Assembly: GCA_900635495.1 (NCBI GenBank)
Contig: LR134136.1
Span: forward strand, 1,054,001 to 1,118,000
Direction: 5' to 3'
Length of the DNA: 64,000 bases
Source of the DNA: Atlantibacter hermannii
GTDB taxonomy: Bacteria; Pseudomonadota; Gammaproteobacteria; Enterobacterales; Enterobacteriaceae
A program made the translations under genes and the position numbers. The notes beneath the pieces were generated by a model. The model was given only the letters and a program-made list of their open reading frames with translations, was not told the origin of the DNA and did no database searches. Of this stretch, positions 27,205 through 35,401 are shown piece by piece (position 1 is the stretch's first letter; the number at the start of each line of letters is the position of its first letter).

Positions 27205-28317
27205 ATGATTAACGAGCAGACCTTCAGCAAATGGCGACTCTGGGAAATACCCGAGCGTGAAAAGCCTATGAATAGCGATGATAAATACCGCAGCGGTTTA
27301 CATTTCGCGCGTCGTATCTGGTTACCGCGTACCGTCGGGCATTTTTGCTGTTTTATTATGTTTTCCGGGGTGTTAGTGGCGCAGTCGCTGTCTGGATGGT
27401 GGTGGCTGGCGCTGGTATTTTATGCCTTCGTTTGGCCGCATCTTGCCCTGCAAATTGCTGAACGTTCGTCTGATCCGATGGCGGCAGAGCGGCGAAATCT
27501 GATTATCGATACGCTTATGGCCGGGCTGGGTATCGCCATAATGGGAGGCAACGCGCTGCCGTGCCTGCTTCTCTTTATGATGGTGAATATGAATAATATC
27601 GGCGCATTCGGGGGCCGTTTTTTTGCAACAGGTTTCATGTTGCAACTCATCACGGCACTGTTAGCTGTTCAGTTTATTAATGCGCCTGTGAATGTGGTTA
27701 CCACGCCGCTGCAATTTTACCTTAGCTTGCCGACGCTTATTATCTATCCCGCTCTGTTTGGCTTTGTCTGCTACCGCAATGCCTGCGATCTTGCCGAGCA
27801 CAAGCGCCAGCTTGAACTTATCAGCACCCGCGATGGTATGACTGGCGTGTATAACCGACGCCACTGGGAACAGTTACTCAGCATCGAGTATGAAAATGCG
27901 CTGCGCTATCACCGCGCCTCCACACTATTACTGATAGATATCGATCATTTTAAGCAGATTAATGACACATACGGGCATGATGTCGGCGATAAAGCCATTA
28001 TTGCGGTGACGCAATATTTGCAGTTAACGCTGCGTGTGAGCGATATCATTGGGCGCTTCGGCGGGGATGAGTTTGCGGTGATCATGAGCGGCACGTCGCC
28101 GGAAAGTGCCGTTGCCGCCATGGCTCGCGTCCATGAGCGGCTTGAGAATTTGAGTCTCGACGACTCAGCTTCATTAAACGTGCAGATAAGCGTTGGCATC
28201 GCGCCATTCAGTGTGCATATGAAAGATTACCAGGCGTGGCTGAAAGCGGCGGATCTGGCGCTCTACAAAGCCAAGCGGGCAGGGCGTAATCGCACCGAAG
28301 TGTATGACGCCAGATGA
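27205..28317 (+). CDS. dgcC: Diguanylate cyclase DgcC (AdrA/YaiC)
   Basis: A 370-residue inner-membrane enzyme (E. coli 371). The N-terminal MASE2 sensor (about 30-190) opens SGLHFARRIWLPRTVGHF and has several helices. The GGDEF domain has STRDGMTGVYNRRHWE, IDIDHFKQINDTYGHDVGD, the RVSD inhibitory site and the intact GRFGGDEF active site. It makes cyclic-di-GMP that activates cellulose synthase in the CsgD-controlled biofilm programme. Unlike the GGDEF-EAL protein at 11.5-13.5 kb, it keeps the RxxD feedback site. Confidence 0.95.
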   Translation: MINEQTFSKWRLWEIPEREKPMNSDDKYRSGLHFARRIWLPRTVGHFCCFIMFSGVLVAQSLSGWWWLALVFYAFVWPHLALQIAERSSDPMAAERRNLIIDTLMAGLGIAIMGGNALPCLLLFMMVNMNNIGAFGGRFFATGFMLQLITALLAVQFINAPVNVVTTPLQFYLSLPTLIIYPALFGFVCYRNACDLAEHKRQLELISTRDGMTGVYNRRHWEQLLSIEYENALRYHRASTLLLIDIDHFKQINDTYGHDVGDKAIIAVTQYLQLTLRVSDIIGRFGGDEFAVIMSGTSPESAVAAMARVHERLENLSLDDSASLNVQISVGIAPFSVHMKDYQAWLKAADLALYKAKRAGRNRTEVYDAR

Positions 28318-28349
28318 ACGCCAGCGGGCCGTCCATCTGACCAGGCCCG

Positions 28350-29160
28350 TTAGCCCTTACTGAGCGCTTCGGATTTCGCCATGCACTTCGCCATCGCTTC
28401 CATGACTGCGGCTCGCATACCTTTCTCTTCGAGGATTTTCACGGCTTCGATGGTGGTTCCGCCCGGCGAGCAAACCATGTCTTTAAGCTCGCCCGGATGT
28501 TTGCCGGTCTCAAGCACCATTTTAGCGGAGCCCATCACCGCCTGAGCGGCGAACTTATACGCCTGCGCGCGGGGCATTCCCCCCCAGCACGGCAGCATCC
28601 GCCATCGCTTCAATAAACATAAACACGTAAGCCGGGGCCGAGCCGCTCACGCCTACTACCGAGTGGATCATGTATTCCGGCACATTCTCCGCCTGACCAA
28701 AACTCCGGAAGATACCCAGTACCGCATCGGTTTCTTCCGGCGATACCAGCGCGTTAGCGGTGACTGACGTCATACCGGCGTTCACCAGCGATGGGGTGTT
28801 TGGCATTGCCCGGATAATTTTGCGATCGTGGCCCAGCGCAATAGCGAGCTGATCGAGCGTGATACCGGCAGCAATGGAAACCACCAGCGAATCCTTATTC
28901 AGGCTTGATGCGATGTCGCCCATGACTTTCAGCATGACGTTCGGCTTCACCGCGCCAAAAACGATATCCGTCGCCTGCGCGACTTCCTGGGCGCTTTGCG
29001 CACCGTTAATACCGTATTCTGCCTGGAGCGCGGCGACATGGTCGGCGGTGGGAGTGTAGACCCAGATATTGCTGGCCGGAACACGGCCGCTGGCGAGGAG
29101 TCCGCCAAGAATGGCTTTACCCATGTTTCCGCAGCCAATAAAACCGATCTTCTTATCCAT
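28350..29160 (-). CDS. proC: Pyrroline-5-carboxylate reductase (frame interrupted)
   Basis: 269 residues if repaired, the E. coli length. It performs the last step of proline synthesis with NAD(P)H: Rossmann motif IGFIGCGNMGKAILGGL at the start, RAMPNTPSLVNAGMT, and VSGSAPAYVFMFIEAMADA. The frame breaks in a C7 run (plus strand 28579-28585); six restore AAVLGGMPRAQAYKFAAQAV and the conserved end with CSPGGTTIEAV. Loss of proC would cause proline auxotrophy, so a sequencing error is the simpler reading. Confidence 0.93.
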
Positions 29161-29346
29161 TTCATCCCTCCATCATAATTATGTTGTTATTCAGGTTATC
29201 CTTAGCTTAACGCGCCTGTCGCGGTTTGATCTATGCCGGTGATGCGGGCGGGGGCGGATAATTGATCCTGAATCCCACCCTAACCCTGGCGAAAGCGGGT
29301 AGAATCCGCGTGGACTTTTTTACGCCGCAAACGAAATGGAGTGGTT

Positions 29347-29802
29347 ATGGGGATTTGGGTAGATGCCGACGCGTGTCCTAACGTCATTAAAGAAGTGCTG
29401 TGGCGCGCAGCGGATCGTTGTCAGGTAATGGTCACCATGGTGGCGAACCAGAATCTGCGCGTCCCGCCCTCGAAATTTGTTCGCGCCTGGCGCGTTGAAT
29501 CGGGTTTTGATGTGGCGGATAACGAAATTGTCCGACACTGCCAGCCGGGCGATTTGGTTATCACGGCTGACATTCCGCTCGCAGCCGAAGTCATCGCGAA
29601 AGGCGCCCATGCGCTTAATCCACGTGGCGAGCGCTATAGTGAGGCGACCATCCGGGAACGCCTCACCATGCGGGATTTTATGGATACCCTGCGTGCGAGC
29701 GGCATACAGACCGGCGGGCCATCCACCCTGAGCCCGCGAGACCGGCAGCAGTTTGCCGCTGAACTCGATAAGTGGCTACTGGCCCGCGCCCGGAACGTTT
29801 AA
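29347..29802 (+). CDS. yaiI: UPF0178 protein YaiI
   Basis: A 151-residue YaiI/YqxD-family protein with a PIN-like fold: IWVDADACPNVIKEVL start, FDVADNEIVRHCQPGDLVITADIPLA, and LTMRDFMDTLRASGIQTGGP. Start ATG 29347 has GGAG at 5 bp spacing. A role in RNA or nucleic-acid cleavage is suggested only by fold. It overlaps the stop of the convergent DUF2076 gene by 4 bp. Confidence 0.93.
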   Translation: MGIWVDADACPNVIKEVLWRAADRCQVMVTMVANQNLRVPPSKFVRAWRVESGFDVADNEIVRHCQPGDLVITADIPLAAEVIAKGAHALNPRGERYSEATIRERLTMRDFMDTLRASGIQTGGPSTLSPRDRQQFAAELDKWLLARARNV

Positions 29803-30537
29803 GTCCAGCTGTCATCATCGCCAAAGTCGTTGCCGAAATCGCTGTCGTCAGGCGTGCCGAAATCCGTATCGTTCTGGCTGGCGTAGTCGTTCACGTTATC
29901 CTGGGGCAGTCCGGCATCCTGGTTCAGGAACTGACTGTCATCGGCTTCGTTATAGTCATCAACAGCGTTGACAGGCCCGTTATCAGCCAGGTGACCGGGA
30001 TCATCAATGATATTGACGATCTCCTCTGGCTGGCTGTGGCTGAACATGTTTGTCAGCATATTCGCCATCAGCACGCCGCCTGCGACGCCAGCGGCAGTTT
30101 GCAGGGCGCCGCCCATAAAACTCTGGCCGCGAGACGCGCCGTAGCCCTGCGCCGTTGCAGGCGGGGCGGTGTAGTTGCCTGGCGCGGTACGCGCGTACTC
30201 ATCAGCGCCGGGAATGGGTCGGTCAGGTTGACGGGAACGGGTCGACCCGCCGCCGAACAGACCGGCAAGAAAGCCGCCGCTCTCTGGTTTATGGGAGGCT
30301 TCCTGTTCACGCTGCGCCAGTTGGCCTTCAAGCGCCTGTAAGCGTTGATTAAGCTGTTTAATGGCGGCTTCCTGAATCAGGATCGTTTGCGCCATATAAT
30401 ACGGGGGCTTGCGGCTGTTGCTGGAGGTGGTGGACGATACGCGCTTCGGCGTCGGCATCACGCGGCGCGCTTTGGGTTTCTGCCTGTTGCAGACGGGTAA
30501 ACAGCCCGTCGATAAGGCGTTGCTCTTCGGATTGCAT
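29799..30537 (-). CDS. DUF2076 family protein (frame interrupted)
   Basis: 245 residues if repaired. The N-terminal start MQSEEQRLIDGLFTRLQQAE is typical of DUF2076. The frame is lost at a G5 run (plus strand 30403-30407); four give QPQAPYYMAQTILIQEAAIK. Then come a coiled coil (KQLNQRLQALEGQLAQREQE), a Gly/Arg/Pro-rich linker, a short Ala/Gly-rich helix with MANMLTNMF, and an acidic Asp/Asn-rich tail. No catalytic motif is visible; function unknown. E. coli lacks it at this position. Confidence 0.85.
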
Positions 30538-30785
30538 GATTCATCTCTCCGTCATCATAAGGCTGATATAACTATAATCCGGTTTTCACCTGCCGATGAC
30601 GTTAAGAGAGTAATCTGCACACCAGACCGCCGCGTCAAAAGTAACCCTGGCTAATGAGTAAGGGCTTGTAATTGATGTCCCGTTTCAAGTATGGTGGGCG
30701 CACATTTCAGTGGTAGAAATTGTTTACATGCTGACGCCTTGTCTCCCAAGGCTTGATAGCAATAAAAATCTCTACAGTTCACCAA

Positions 30786-30803
30786 TGTAACTATTTTTTT
30801 ACA
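30786..30803 (+). promoter_or_regulatory. TyrR box of aroL
   Basis: TGTAACTATTTTTTTACA fits the TGTAAA-N6-TTTACA consensus with one mismatch. Confidence 0.82.
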
Positions 30804-30813
30804 CCTATCTTAT

Positions 30814-30831
30814 GTACTAGCTTGCTGGTAT
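30814..30831 (+). promoter_or_regulatory. TrpR operator of aroL
   Basis: GTACTAGCTTGCTGGTAT resembles the trp operator GTACTAGTTAACTAGTAC and lies next to the TyrR box, as in E. coli aroL. Confidence 0.8.
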
Positions 30832-30894
30832 GATTACTTTTATTAACGCTAATGACGTCATCTCTTTTGCCGAGATGCAGAGGATAATCCGTTC

Positions 30895-31419
30895 ATGACT
30901 CAACCCCTGTTTTTAGTCGGGCCGCGCGGATGTGGCAAAACCACTGTGGGTCAGGGTTTAGCGGCATCGCTGGGATTTCAGTTTACTGATACCGACCGCT
31001 GGCTCCTGGAACACAGCGGCGAAACCGTAGCTGAGATTGTGGAAAAAGAGGGATGGGCCGGATTTCGTGCCAGAGAGAGTCAGGCACTACAGGCGGTAGC
31101 CGCGCCTGCAACGGTCATCGCGACCGGCGGCGGCATGGTTTTAGCCGAGGCAAACCGTAGCTTTATGCGTAACCAGGGTCAGGTGATTTATTTACAGGTT
31201 CCCGCAGAAACGCTGGCTCAACGCCTGCAGGCGTCACCGGAGGAAGATCAGCGTCCAACGCTCACGGGCAAGCCGATGGTGGAAGAAATAGAGGATGTGC
31301 TGGCAGAGCGTGAAGCGTTGTATCAGGCCGCGGCGCACCATGTGATCGACGCCAGCCTGCCGGTGGAGCAGATTGTCACGCGTATTCAGGAAGTGTTGCG
31401 TTTAGCTCGCGCCAGCTAA
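30895..31419 (+). CDS. aroL: Shikimate kinase II
   Basis: A 174-residue kinase, the same length as E. coli AroL, phosphorylating shikimate in the aromatic amino acid pathway. Walker A GPRGCGKTTVG is at residues 9-19, the shikimate-binding DTDRW follows near 32-36, then GWAGFRARE and TGGGMVL. It begins the aroL-yaiA-aroM group and is under TyrR/TrpR control. Confidence 0.97.
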   Translation: MTQPLFLVGPRGCGKTTVGQGLAASLGFQFTDTDRWLLEHSGETVAEIVEKEGWAGFRARESQALQAVAAPATVIATGGGMVLAEANRSFMRNQGQVIYLQVPAETLAQRLQASPEEDQRPTLTGKPMVEEIEDVLAEREALYQAAAHHVIDASLPVEQIVTRIQEVLRLARAS

Positions 31420-31465
31420 CGCTTGTCTATACTTAATACTTCAAATCCATTGATAAGGAAGTGTT

Positions 31466-31656
31466 ATGGCATCCAGACCCCCGTATCCGCGTGAAGCGCG
31501 CATTGTCACTATCGAAAAGGCACCCCAGGGCAGGCGGTGACGTGGTACCAGCTGCGGGCGGATCACCCAAAGCCTGACGCGCTGATTAGCGAGCATGAAA
31601 CAGAAGCCGAAGCGCTGGATGCGAAACGGCGTTATGAAGATCCCGATAAAAGCTGA
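31466..31656 (+). CDS. yaiA: YaiA (frame interrupted)
   Basis: 63 residues if repaired, the length of E. coli YaiA. It begins MASRPPYPREARIVTIEK with AAGGAA before the ATG. The frame is then lost at GG 31519-31520; a third G restores GTPGQAVTWYQLRADHPKP and the end RRYEDPDKS. A small cytoplasmic protein of unknown function, cotranscribed with aroL in E. coli (46 bp between them here). Confidence 0.88.
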
Positions 31657-31664
31657 TTTACCGC

Positions 31665-31690
31665 AGGGAGCCCGACTGGCGCTCCCTTTC
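31665..31690 (+). terminator. Likely terminator after aroL-yaiA
   Basis: AGGGAGC...GCTCCCT with a 9-nt loop, then TTTC. A modest T run means partial read-through to aroM is possible. Confidence 0.55.
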
Positions 31691-31915
31691 ATTGCCCCGT
31701 TATTACGTCAAATTCTGAATTTTAAACCCGCGAAGCATTAAATCTCCGTTACTATTAAAACGTTACTGGTTTTAACGTTGTGCCTCGCAAGATTTACACG
31801 GCAAGATTGTCAGAAGCTGCCAGGCTTTATGGTTAATTTGTCTCCAGTATCCCATAAATGCATCGCGCAACTGGCAGTGCAGTAAAAAAGCAAGAGATAG
31901 GCAGGCGGAACTCAA

Positions 31916-32593
31916 ATGAACCCAACACTGGCAATTCTTACCATTGGCGTTGTACCCGTCAGTGAAATTATGCCCTTACTGGCAGGGCAGGTCCCGGAAG
32001 ATCAAATAAAGCATATTAGTTTGATGGGTTCCCTCACCCGAGAGGAAGCTATGGAAGAATATGGCGTTGAACCCGGACATGACGTCATGTTAACCCTCCT
32101 GAGCAACCGTGAAATCGTTCAGGTGTCGCGTCAGAAAACCGAACAGGCGCTGCAAAGCGCGATCGAAGTGCTCGATAACCAGGGTTATGACGTGATTTTG
32201 CTGATGAGTACGTTCCGGTTTACCCACCTTCATGCCCGTAACGCAATTTTACTGGAGCCGCAGCGCATTATTCCGCCCCTGGTGGCGTCCATTGTCGATG
32301 GGCATCAGGTGGGCGTGATTGTTCCCCTTGCTGAACTGCTGGCGTCTCAGGAAGAGAAGTGGGCCCTCCTGGAAAACCCGCCGCTGTATGCGCTGGCTAA
32401 CCCGGTTTCCGGCACTGAGCAACAGCTGCTGGACGCGGGACGGACGCTCATCGGGCAGGGCGCAGATGTGCTTATGCTCGATTGCCTCGGTTATCATCAA
32501 AAACACCGCGATTTATTGCAGCAGGAACTGGATGTGCCGGTCCTGCTTTCGAATGTGCTGGTGGCCCATCTGGCCTCCGAACTGCTGGTATAA
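31916..32593 (+). CDS. aroM: AroM family protein
   Basis: A 225-residue protein, the same length as E. coli AroM (MNPTLAILTIGVVPVSEIMPLL start, LMLDCLGYHQKHRDLLQ near 190). It resembles the Asp/Glu racemase superfamily in its alternating layout, but no activity has been shown to my knowledge. In E. coli it belongs to the TyrR-regulated aroL group. The 259-bp gap to yaiA may hold its own promoter. Confidence 0.94.
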   Translation: MNPTLAILTIGVVPVSEIMPLLAGQVPEDQIKHISLMGSLTREEAMEEYGVEPGHDVMLTLLSNREIVQVSRQKTEQALQSAIEVLDNQGYDVILLMSTFRFTHLHARNAILLEPQRIIPPLVASIVDGHQVGVIVPLAELLASQEEKWALLENPPLYALANPVSGTEQQLLDAGRTLIGQGADVLMLDCLGYHQKHRDLLQQELDVPVLLSNVLVAHLASELLV

Positions 32594-32706
32594 CGCAAAT
32601 CTGTGACGTGGGCTGGGCTTGCCTGACATACCCGTAATTGTTAAAGCTGCAAGTTAAATTAATTCGGGTATATTGGTTTTTCGACCATTTCTATAAGGGC
32701 CAGTCC

Positions 32707-32991
32707 ATGCTTCAAAGTAATGAATACTTCTCCGGTAAAGTGAAATCCATCGGTTTTACCAGTAGCAGCACTGGCCGCGCCAGTGTCGGAGTGATGGCGG
32801 AAGGGGAATATACGTTCGGCACCGCACAGCCTGAAGAAATGACGGTAGTCAGCGGCGCACTGCGCGTATTGCTGCCGGAAGCGGTTGAATGGACAACCTA
32901 TGGTCCTGGCGACGTGTTTCACGTACCGGGTCACAGCGAGTTCCACCTGCAAGTGGCAGAACCCACCTCTTATTTGTGCCGCTATCTGTAA
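32707..32991 (+). CDS. ppnP: Pyrimidine/purine nucleoside phosphorylase PpnP (YaiE)
   Basis: A 94-residue single-domain cupin, as in E. coli PpnP, splitting nucleosides with phosphate. It has MLQSNEYFSGKVKSIGF, EGEYTFGTAQPEEMTVVSG and a cupin core ending VPGHSEFHLQV. The start ATG follows AAGGGCCAGTCC. It stands alone with a terminator behind it. Confidence 0.95.
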   Translation: MLQSNEYFSGKVKSIGFTSSSTGRASVGVMAEGEYTFGTAQPEEMTVVSGALRVLLPEAVEWTTYGPGDVFHVPGHSEFHLQVAEPTSYLCRYL

Positions 32992-32998
32992 TGAACCG

Positions 32999-33019
32999 TC
33001 ACCCTCATTGCGAGGGTGA
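32999..33019. terminator. Hairpin between ppnP and rdgC
   Basis: TCACCCTC-ATTGC-GAGGGTGA, 8 bp after ppnP and 6 bp beyond the rdgC stop. No strong T run on either side. Confidence 0.6.
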
Positions 33020-33025
33020 TGTGTG

Positions 33026-33937
33026 TTAGCGTTGGGCTTCGCCGCCCAACCCTTCAATCAGGCTTTTAATCAACGCCGCCAGCTCACCCGTCATCAGAAT
33101 AAAATCTGCGTCAAAACGTTGGGCGACATCTTCGCGGTCGATATCCTCATTCTGATCGCGTAATTCATCGGCGAACTTCAGACGCTTAATCGAGCCGTCG
33201 TCGCACATCACGAACTGAATACGCTGCTGCCAGTCGAGTGCCAGTTTCGTGACCACTTTGCCCGCTTCGATATGCACGGCAATTTCGTCGCTCACCAGTT
33301 CCTGTTTCTTACAGCGGATCACGCCGCCGTCTTCCAGCATCGCTTTCAGCTCGGCTTCATCCATGAGCTGGAAACCTTGCGCGGCGCTGCCGCTGCGCAC
33401 CCACTCGGTCAGGGTCAGTTCCGGCGGGGTCTCCAGCGTGAGCGGGACCACCGGCAGTGAGCCCAGACTTTTGCGCAGCAGCGCCAGGGTGTCTTCGGCT
33501 TTTTTAGCGCTGGCGCAGTCGACCATAATCAGATCGTTAACGGTATCAATCCACATCATCGTCTGATTAAAACGGCTGAAAGCGCGAGGTAGCAGCGAAT
33601 GCAACACTTCATCTTTCAGCGAATCTTTTTCGGTCTTCTTCAGTTTGCGCCCCTGGTCCGCCTCCAGTTTGGCGATTTTGGATTCCAGCGCCTGTTTGAT
33701 GACCGGCGCGGGCAGGATTTTTTCCTCTTTACGGGCGCAGATAACAATTTGACCGTTCGCAGTGTGCGTCAGCGCATCACTCTGTGAGCCCATCGGTGGC
33801 ACCCAACCGGTTTTCGCCATATCCTGGCTGCCACAGGGAGTAAAGGAAAACGCCGCCAGCTGTTTTTCCATTTCTTCGGCTCGCAGCGAGATGTCGCGGC
33901 TTACGCGATAAACCATTAAATTTTTGAACCACAGCAT
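33026..33937 (-). CDS. rdgC: Recombination-associated protein RdgC
   Basis: 303 residues, identical in length to E. coli RdgC and similar throughout (MLWFKNLMVYRVSRDISL; FTPCGSQDMAKTGWVPPMG; LPRAFSRFNQTMMWIDT). RdgC forms a ring-shaped dimer on DNA and restrains RecA. The ATG at 33937 is chosen because the longer frame adds 22 residues absent from the family. Divergent from mak. Confidence 0.97.
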   Translation of the reverse strand: MLWFKNLMVYRVSRDISLRAEEMEKQLAAFSFTPCGSQDMAKTGWVPPMGSQSDALTHTANGQIVICARKEEKILPAPVIKQALESKIAKLEADQGRKLKKTEKDSLKDEVLHSLLPRAFSRFNQTMMWIDTVNDLIMVDCASAKKAEDTLALLRKSLGSLPVVPLTLETPPELTLTEWVRSGSAAQGFQLMDEAELKAMLEDGGVIRCKKQELVSDEIAVHIEAGKVVTKLALDWQQRIQFVMCDDGSIKRLKFADELRDQNEDIDREDVAQRFDADFILMTGELAALIKSLIEGLGGEAQR

Positions 33938-34062
33938 GATATTTTCCACGGTCTGGTAGTTAAACGCAGCGGGCATGATAACCAAACCGCCGCTCAGTTT
34001 CATGGCCTTTAACAGAAAGGCCCGGAACCGTCACTCTACACAGCTTATATAAGGGGCCTCTT

Positions 34063-34968
34063 GTGCGTATTGGGATTGATTTAGGTGGAACGAAAACCGA
34101 AGTAATCGCGCTGTCGGATCGCGGTGAGCAACTGTTCCGTCATCGGCTGCCTACGCCGCGTGATGATTATGCGCAAACCATTGAAACCATTGCCGAGCTG
34201 GTGCGGCTGGCGGAAGAGGCCACCGGCGAACGCGGTACGGTGGGCATGGGGATCCCCGGTTCGATTTCGCCGTATACCGGCGTGGTGAAAAACGCCAACT
34301 CCACCTGGCTTAACGGCAAACCGTTTGATAAAGATCTCAGCGCCCGGCTGGGGCGCGAGGTGCGTCTGGCGAACGACGCCAACTGTCTGGCGGTGTCTGA
34401 AGCGGTAGACGGCGCGGCGGCTGGCGCGCAAGCCGTGTTTGCGGTGATTATCGGTACTGGCTGCGGTTCCGGCATTGCGCTTAACGGGCGTAGCCATATC
34501 GGCGGCAACGGCACGGCGGGAGAGTGGGGCCACAATCCGCTTCCGTGGATGGATCAGGATGAGCTGCGCTATCGCGAGGAAGTGCCGTGCTATTGCGGGA
34601 AACAGGGCTGCATCGAGACGTTTATTTCCGGCACCGGTTTCGCCACCGACTACCGCCGTTTAAGCGGGCATCCCCATAAAGGGAGCGAAATTATCCGGCT
34701 GGTAGAACAGCAGGACCCGGTGGCCGAGCTGGCGCTGAGCCGCTACGAAATGCGGCTCGCCAAATCGCTGGCCCACGTGGTGAATATTCTCGATCCGGAT
34801 GTGATCGTGCTGGGTGGCGGCATGAGTAATGTGGATCGTCTGTATCAAACGGTGCCGCAGTTGATCAAATCCTGGGTGTTTGGCGGCGAATGTGAGACGC
34901 CGATTTTGAAGGCGAAGCACGGGGATTCGAGTGGGGTACGCGGGGCCGCGTGGTTGTGGCCTCAATAG
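34063..34968 (+). CDS. mak: Fructokinase Mak (ROK family)
   Basis: A 301-residue ROK sugar kinase (E. coli 302). Phosphate-1 motif IGIDLGGTKTEV is at residues 3-14. ROK signature GTGCGSGIALNGRSHIGGNGTAGEWGH follows at about 34454-34533. The zinc site is H...CYCGKQGCIETF near residues 175-190. It phosphorylates fructose or mannose. The start is GTG with AAGGGG 6 bp upstream. E. coli has araJ next; here a hairpin mosaic fills the gap. Confidence 0.96.
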   Translation: MRIGIDLGGTKTEVIALSDRGEQLFRHRLPTPRDDYAQTIETIAELVRLAEEATGERGTVGMGIPGSISPYTGVVKNANSTWLNGKPFDKDLSARLGREVRLANDANCLAVSEAVDGAAAGAQAVFAVIIGTGCGSGIALNGRSHIGGNGTAGEWGHNPLPWMDQDELRYREEVPCYCGKQGCIETFISGTGFATDYRRLSGHPHKGSEIIRLVEQQDPVAELALSRYEMRLAKSLAHVVNILDPDVIVLGGGMSNVDRLYQTVPQLIKSWVFGGECETPILKAKHGDSSGVRGAAWLWPQ

Positions 34969-34982
34969 TAGGCTAGCTCTGG

Positions 34983-35397
34983 GGTGGGATGTTTCGTTCG
35001 CGCAGAGTCTGTAGTTGTAGGGTGGAATGTTTCGTTCGCGTTGAATGTTTCCATCTATGAGGCCTCAGTGTACGCGAACGAGTCGGGGACGCTCGCCGCC
35101 GCATCCCCGACACTCCAGGCTCCCGGCCAGCAAAATCGCCGCTTTGCGGTTCCCGCGGCTCCACCTCCTCGCTTCAGGTCGGTCGTGATACTACATCCTG
35201 TAGCTCACGACCTCAGGCCCGAATTACTCGGCCCATTCCTGGGCCTCGCCCCTTCGGGGCCGCCGCAAGCGGCGTTCAAAAGCGCTCCCGGCGCTTTTGT
35301 CCATGCGGGCCTGACCTCGCTCGTCAATTGCGCTCCCGGCGCTTTTGATGCCGGGCGAAAATCACCCACTTTGGCTCCGCTGATGCGGGGATTGTGA
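34983..35397. repeat. Non-coding mosaic of hairpin repeats between convergent mak and sbcC (copy B)
   Basis: The mosaic starts 14 bp after the mak stop and ends 4 bp before the sbcC stop. It opens with two tandem leader repeats (34983-35002 and 35021-35040, 19/20 alike) and a partial third. Then come stem-loop 35082-35111 (arms GTCGGGGA/TCCCCGAC, loop rich in GCC); a segment matching the inverted half of copy A (35119-35172); hairpin 35181-35212 around CTACA-TCC-TGTAG with perfect 8-bp outer arms; the four-hairpin module 35223-35299; and another TCCCG-loop hairpin 35325-35347. The CTACATCC hairpin precedes the module here but follows it in copy A. Confidence 0.87.
35223..35299 (+). repeat. 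Conserved four-hairpin module, copy B
   Basis: The counterpart of 1880-1957. Hairpins at 35230-35245, 35248-35260, 35261-35274 and 35277-35299. The last has arms CAAAAGCGC/GCGCTTTTG around TCCCG. Confidence 0.85.
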
Positions 35398-35401
35398 GCG
35401 A

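Larger units (their letters stand above)
30538..30894 (+). promoter_or_regulatory. Control region of aroL
   Basis: About 350 bp between the divergent DUF2076 and aroL genes. It contains a good TyrR box (30786-30803), a weaker candidate TyrR box TGGTAGAAATTGTTTACA (30711-30728) and a TrpR operator (30814-30831), matching the double TyrR/TrpR control of aroL in E. coli. Confidence 0.75.

Noticed and set aside
28350..28613. Separate short gene with proC-like sequence
   Set aside because: It is the C-terminal third of ProC, put out of frame by one base in a C7 run.
34983..35397. CRISPR-like array in the mak-sbcC gap
   Set aside because: The repeats differ in length and spacing, the intervals are themselves palindromic, and no cas genes are present.
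34984..35397. 137-codon plus-strand frame across mosaic B
   Set aside because: It coincides with the repeat modules, lacks a ribosome site, and its predicted product is a translation of palindromes.
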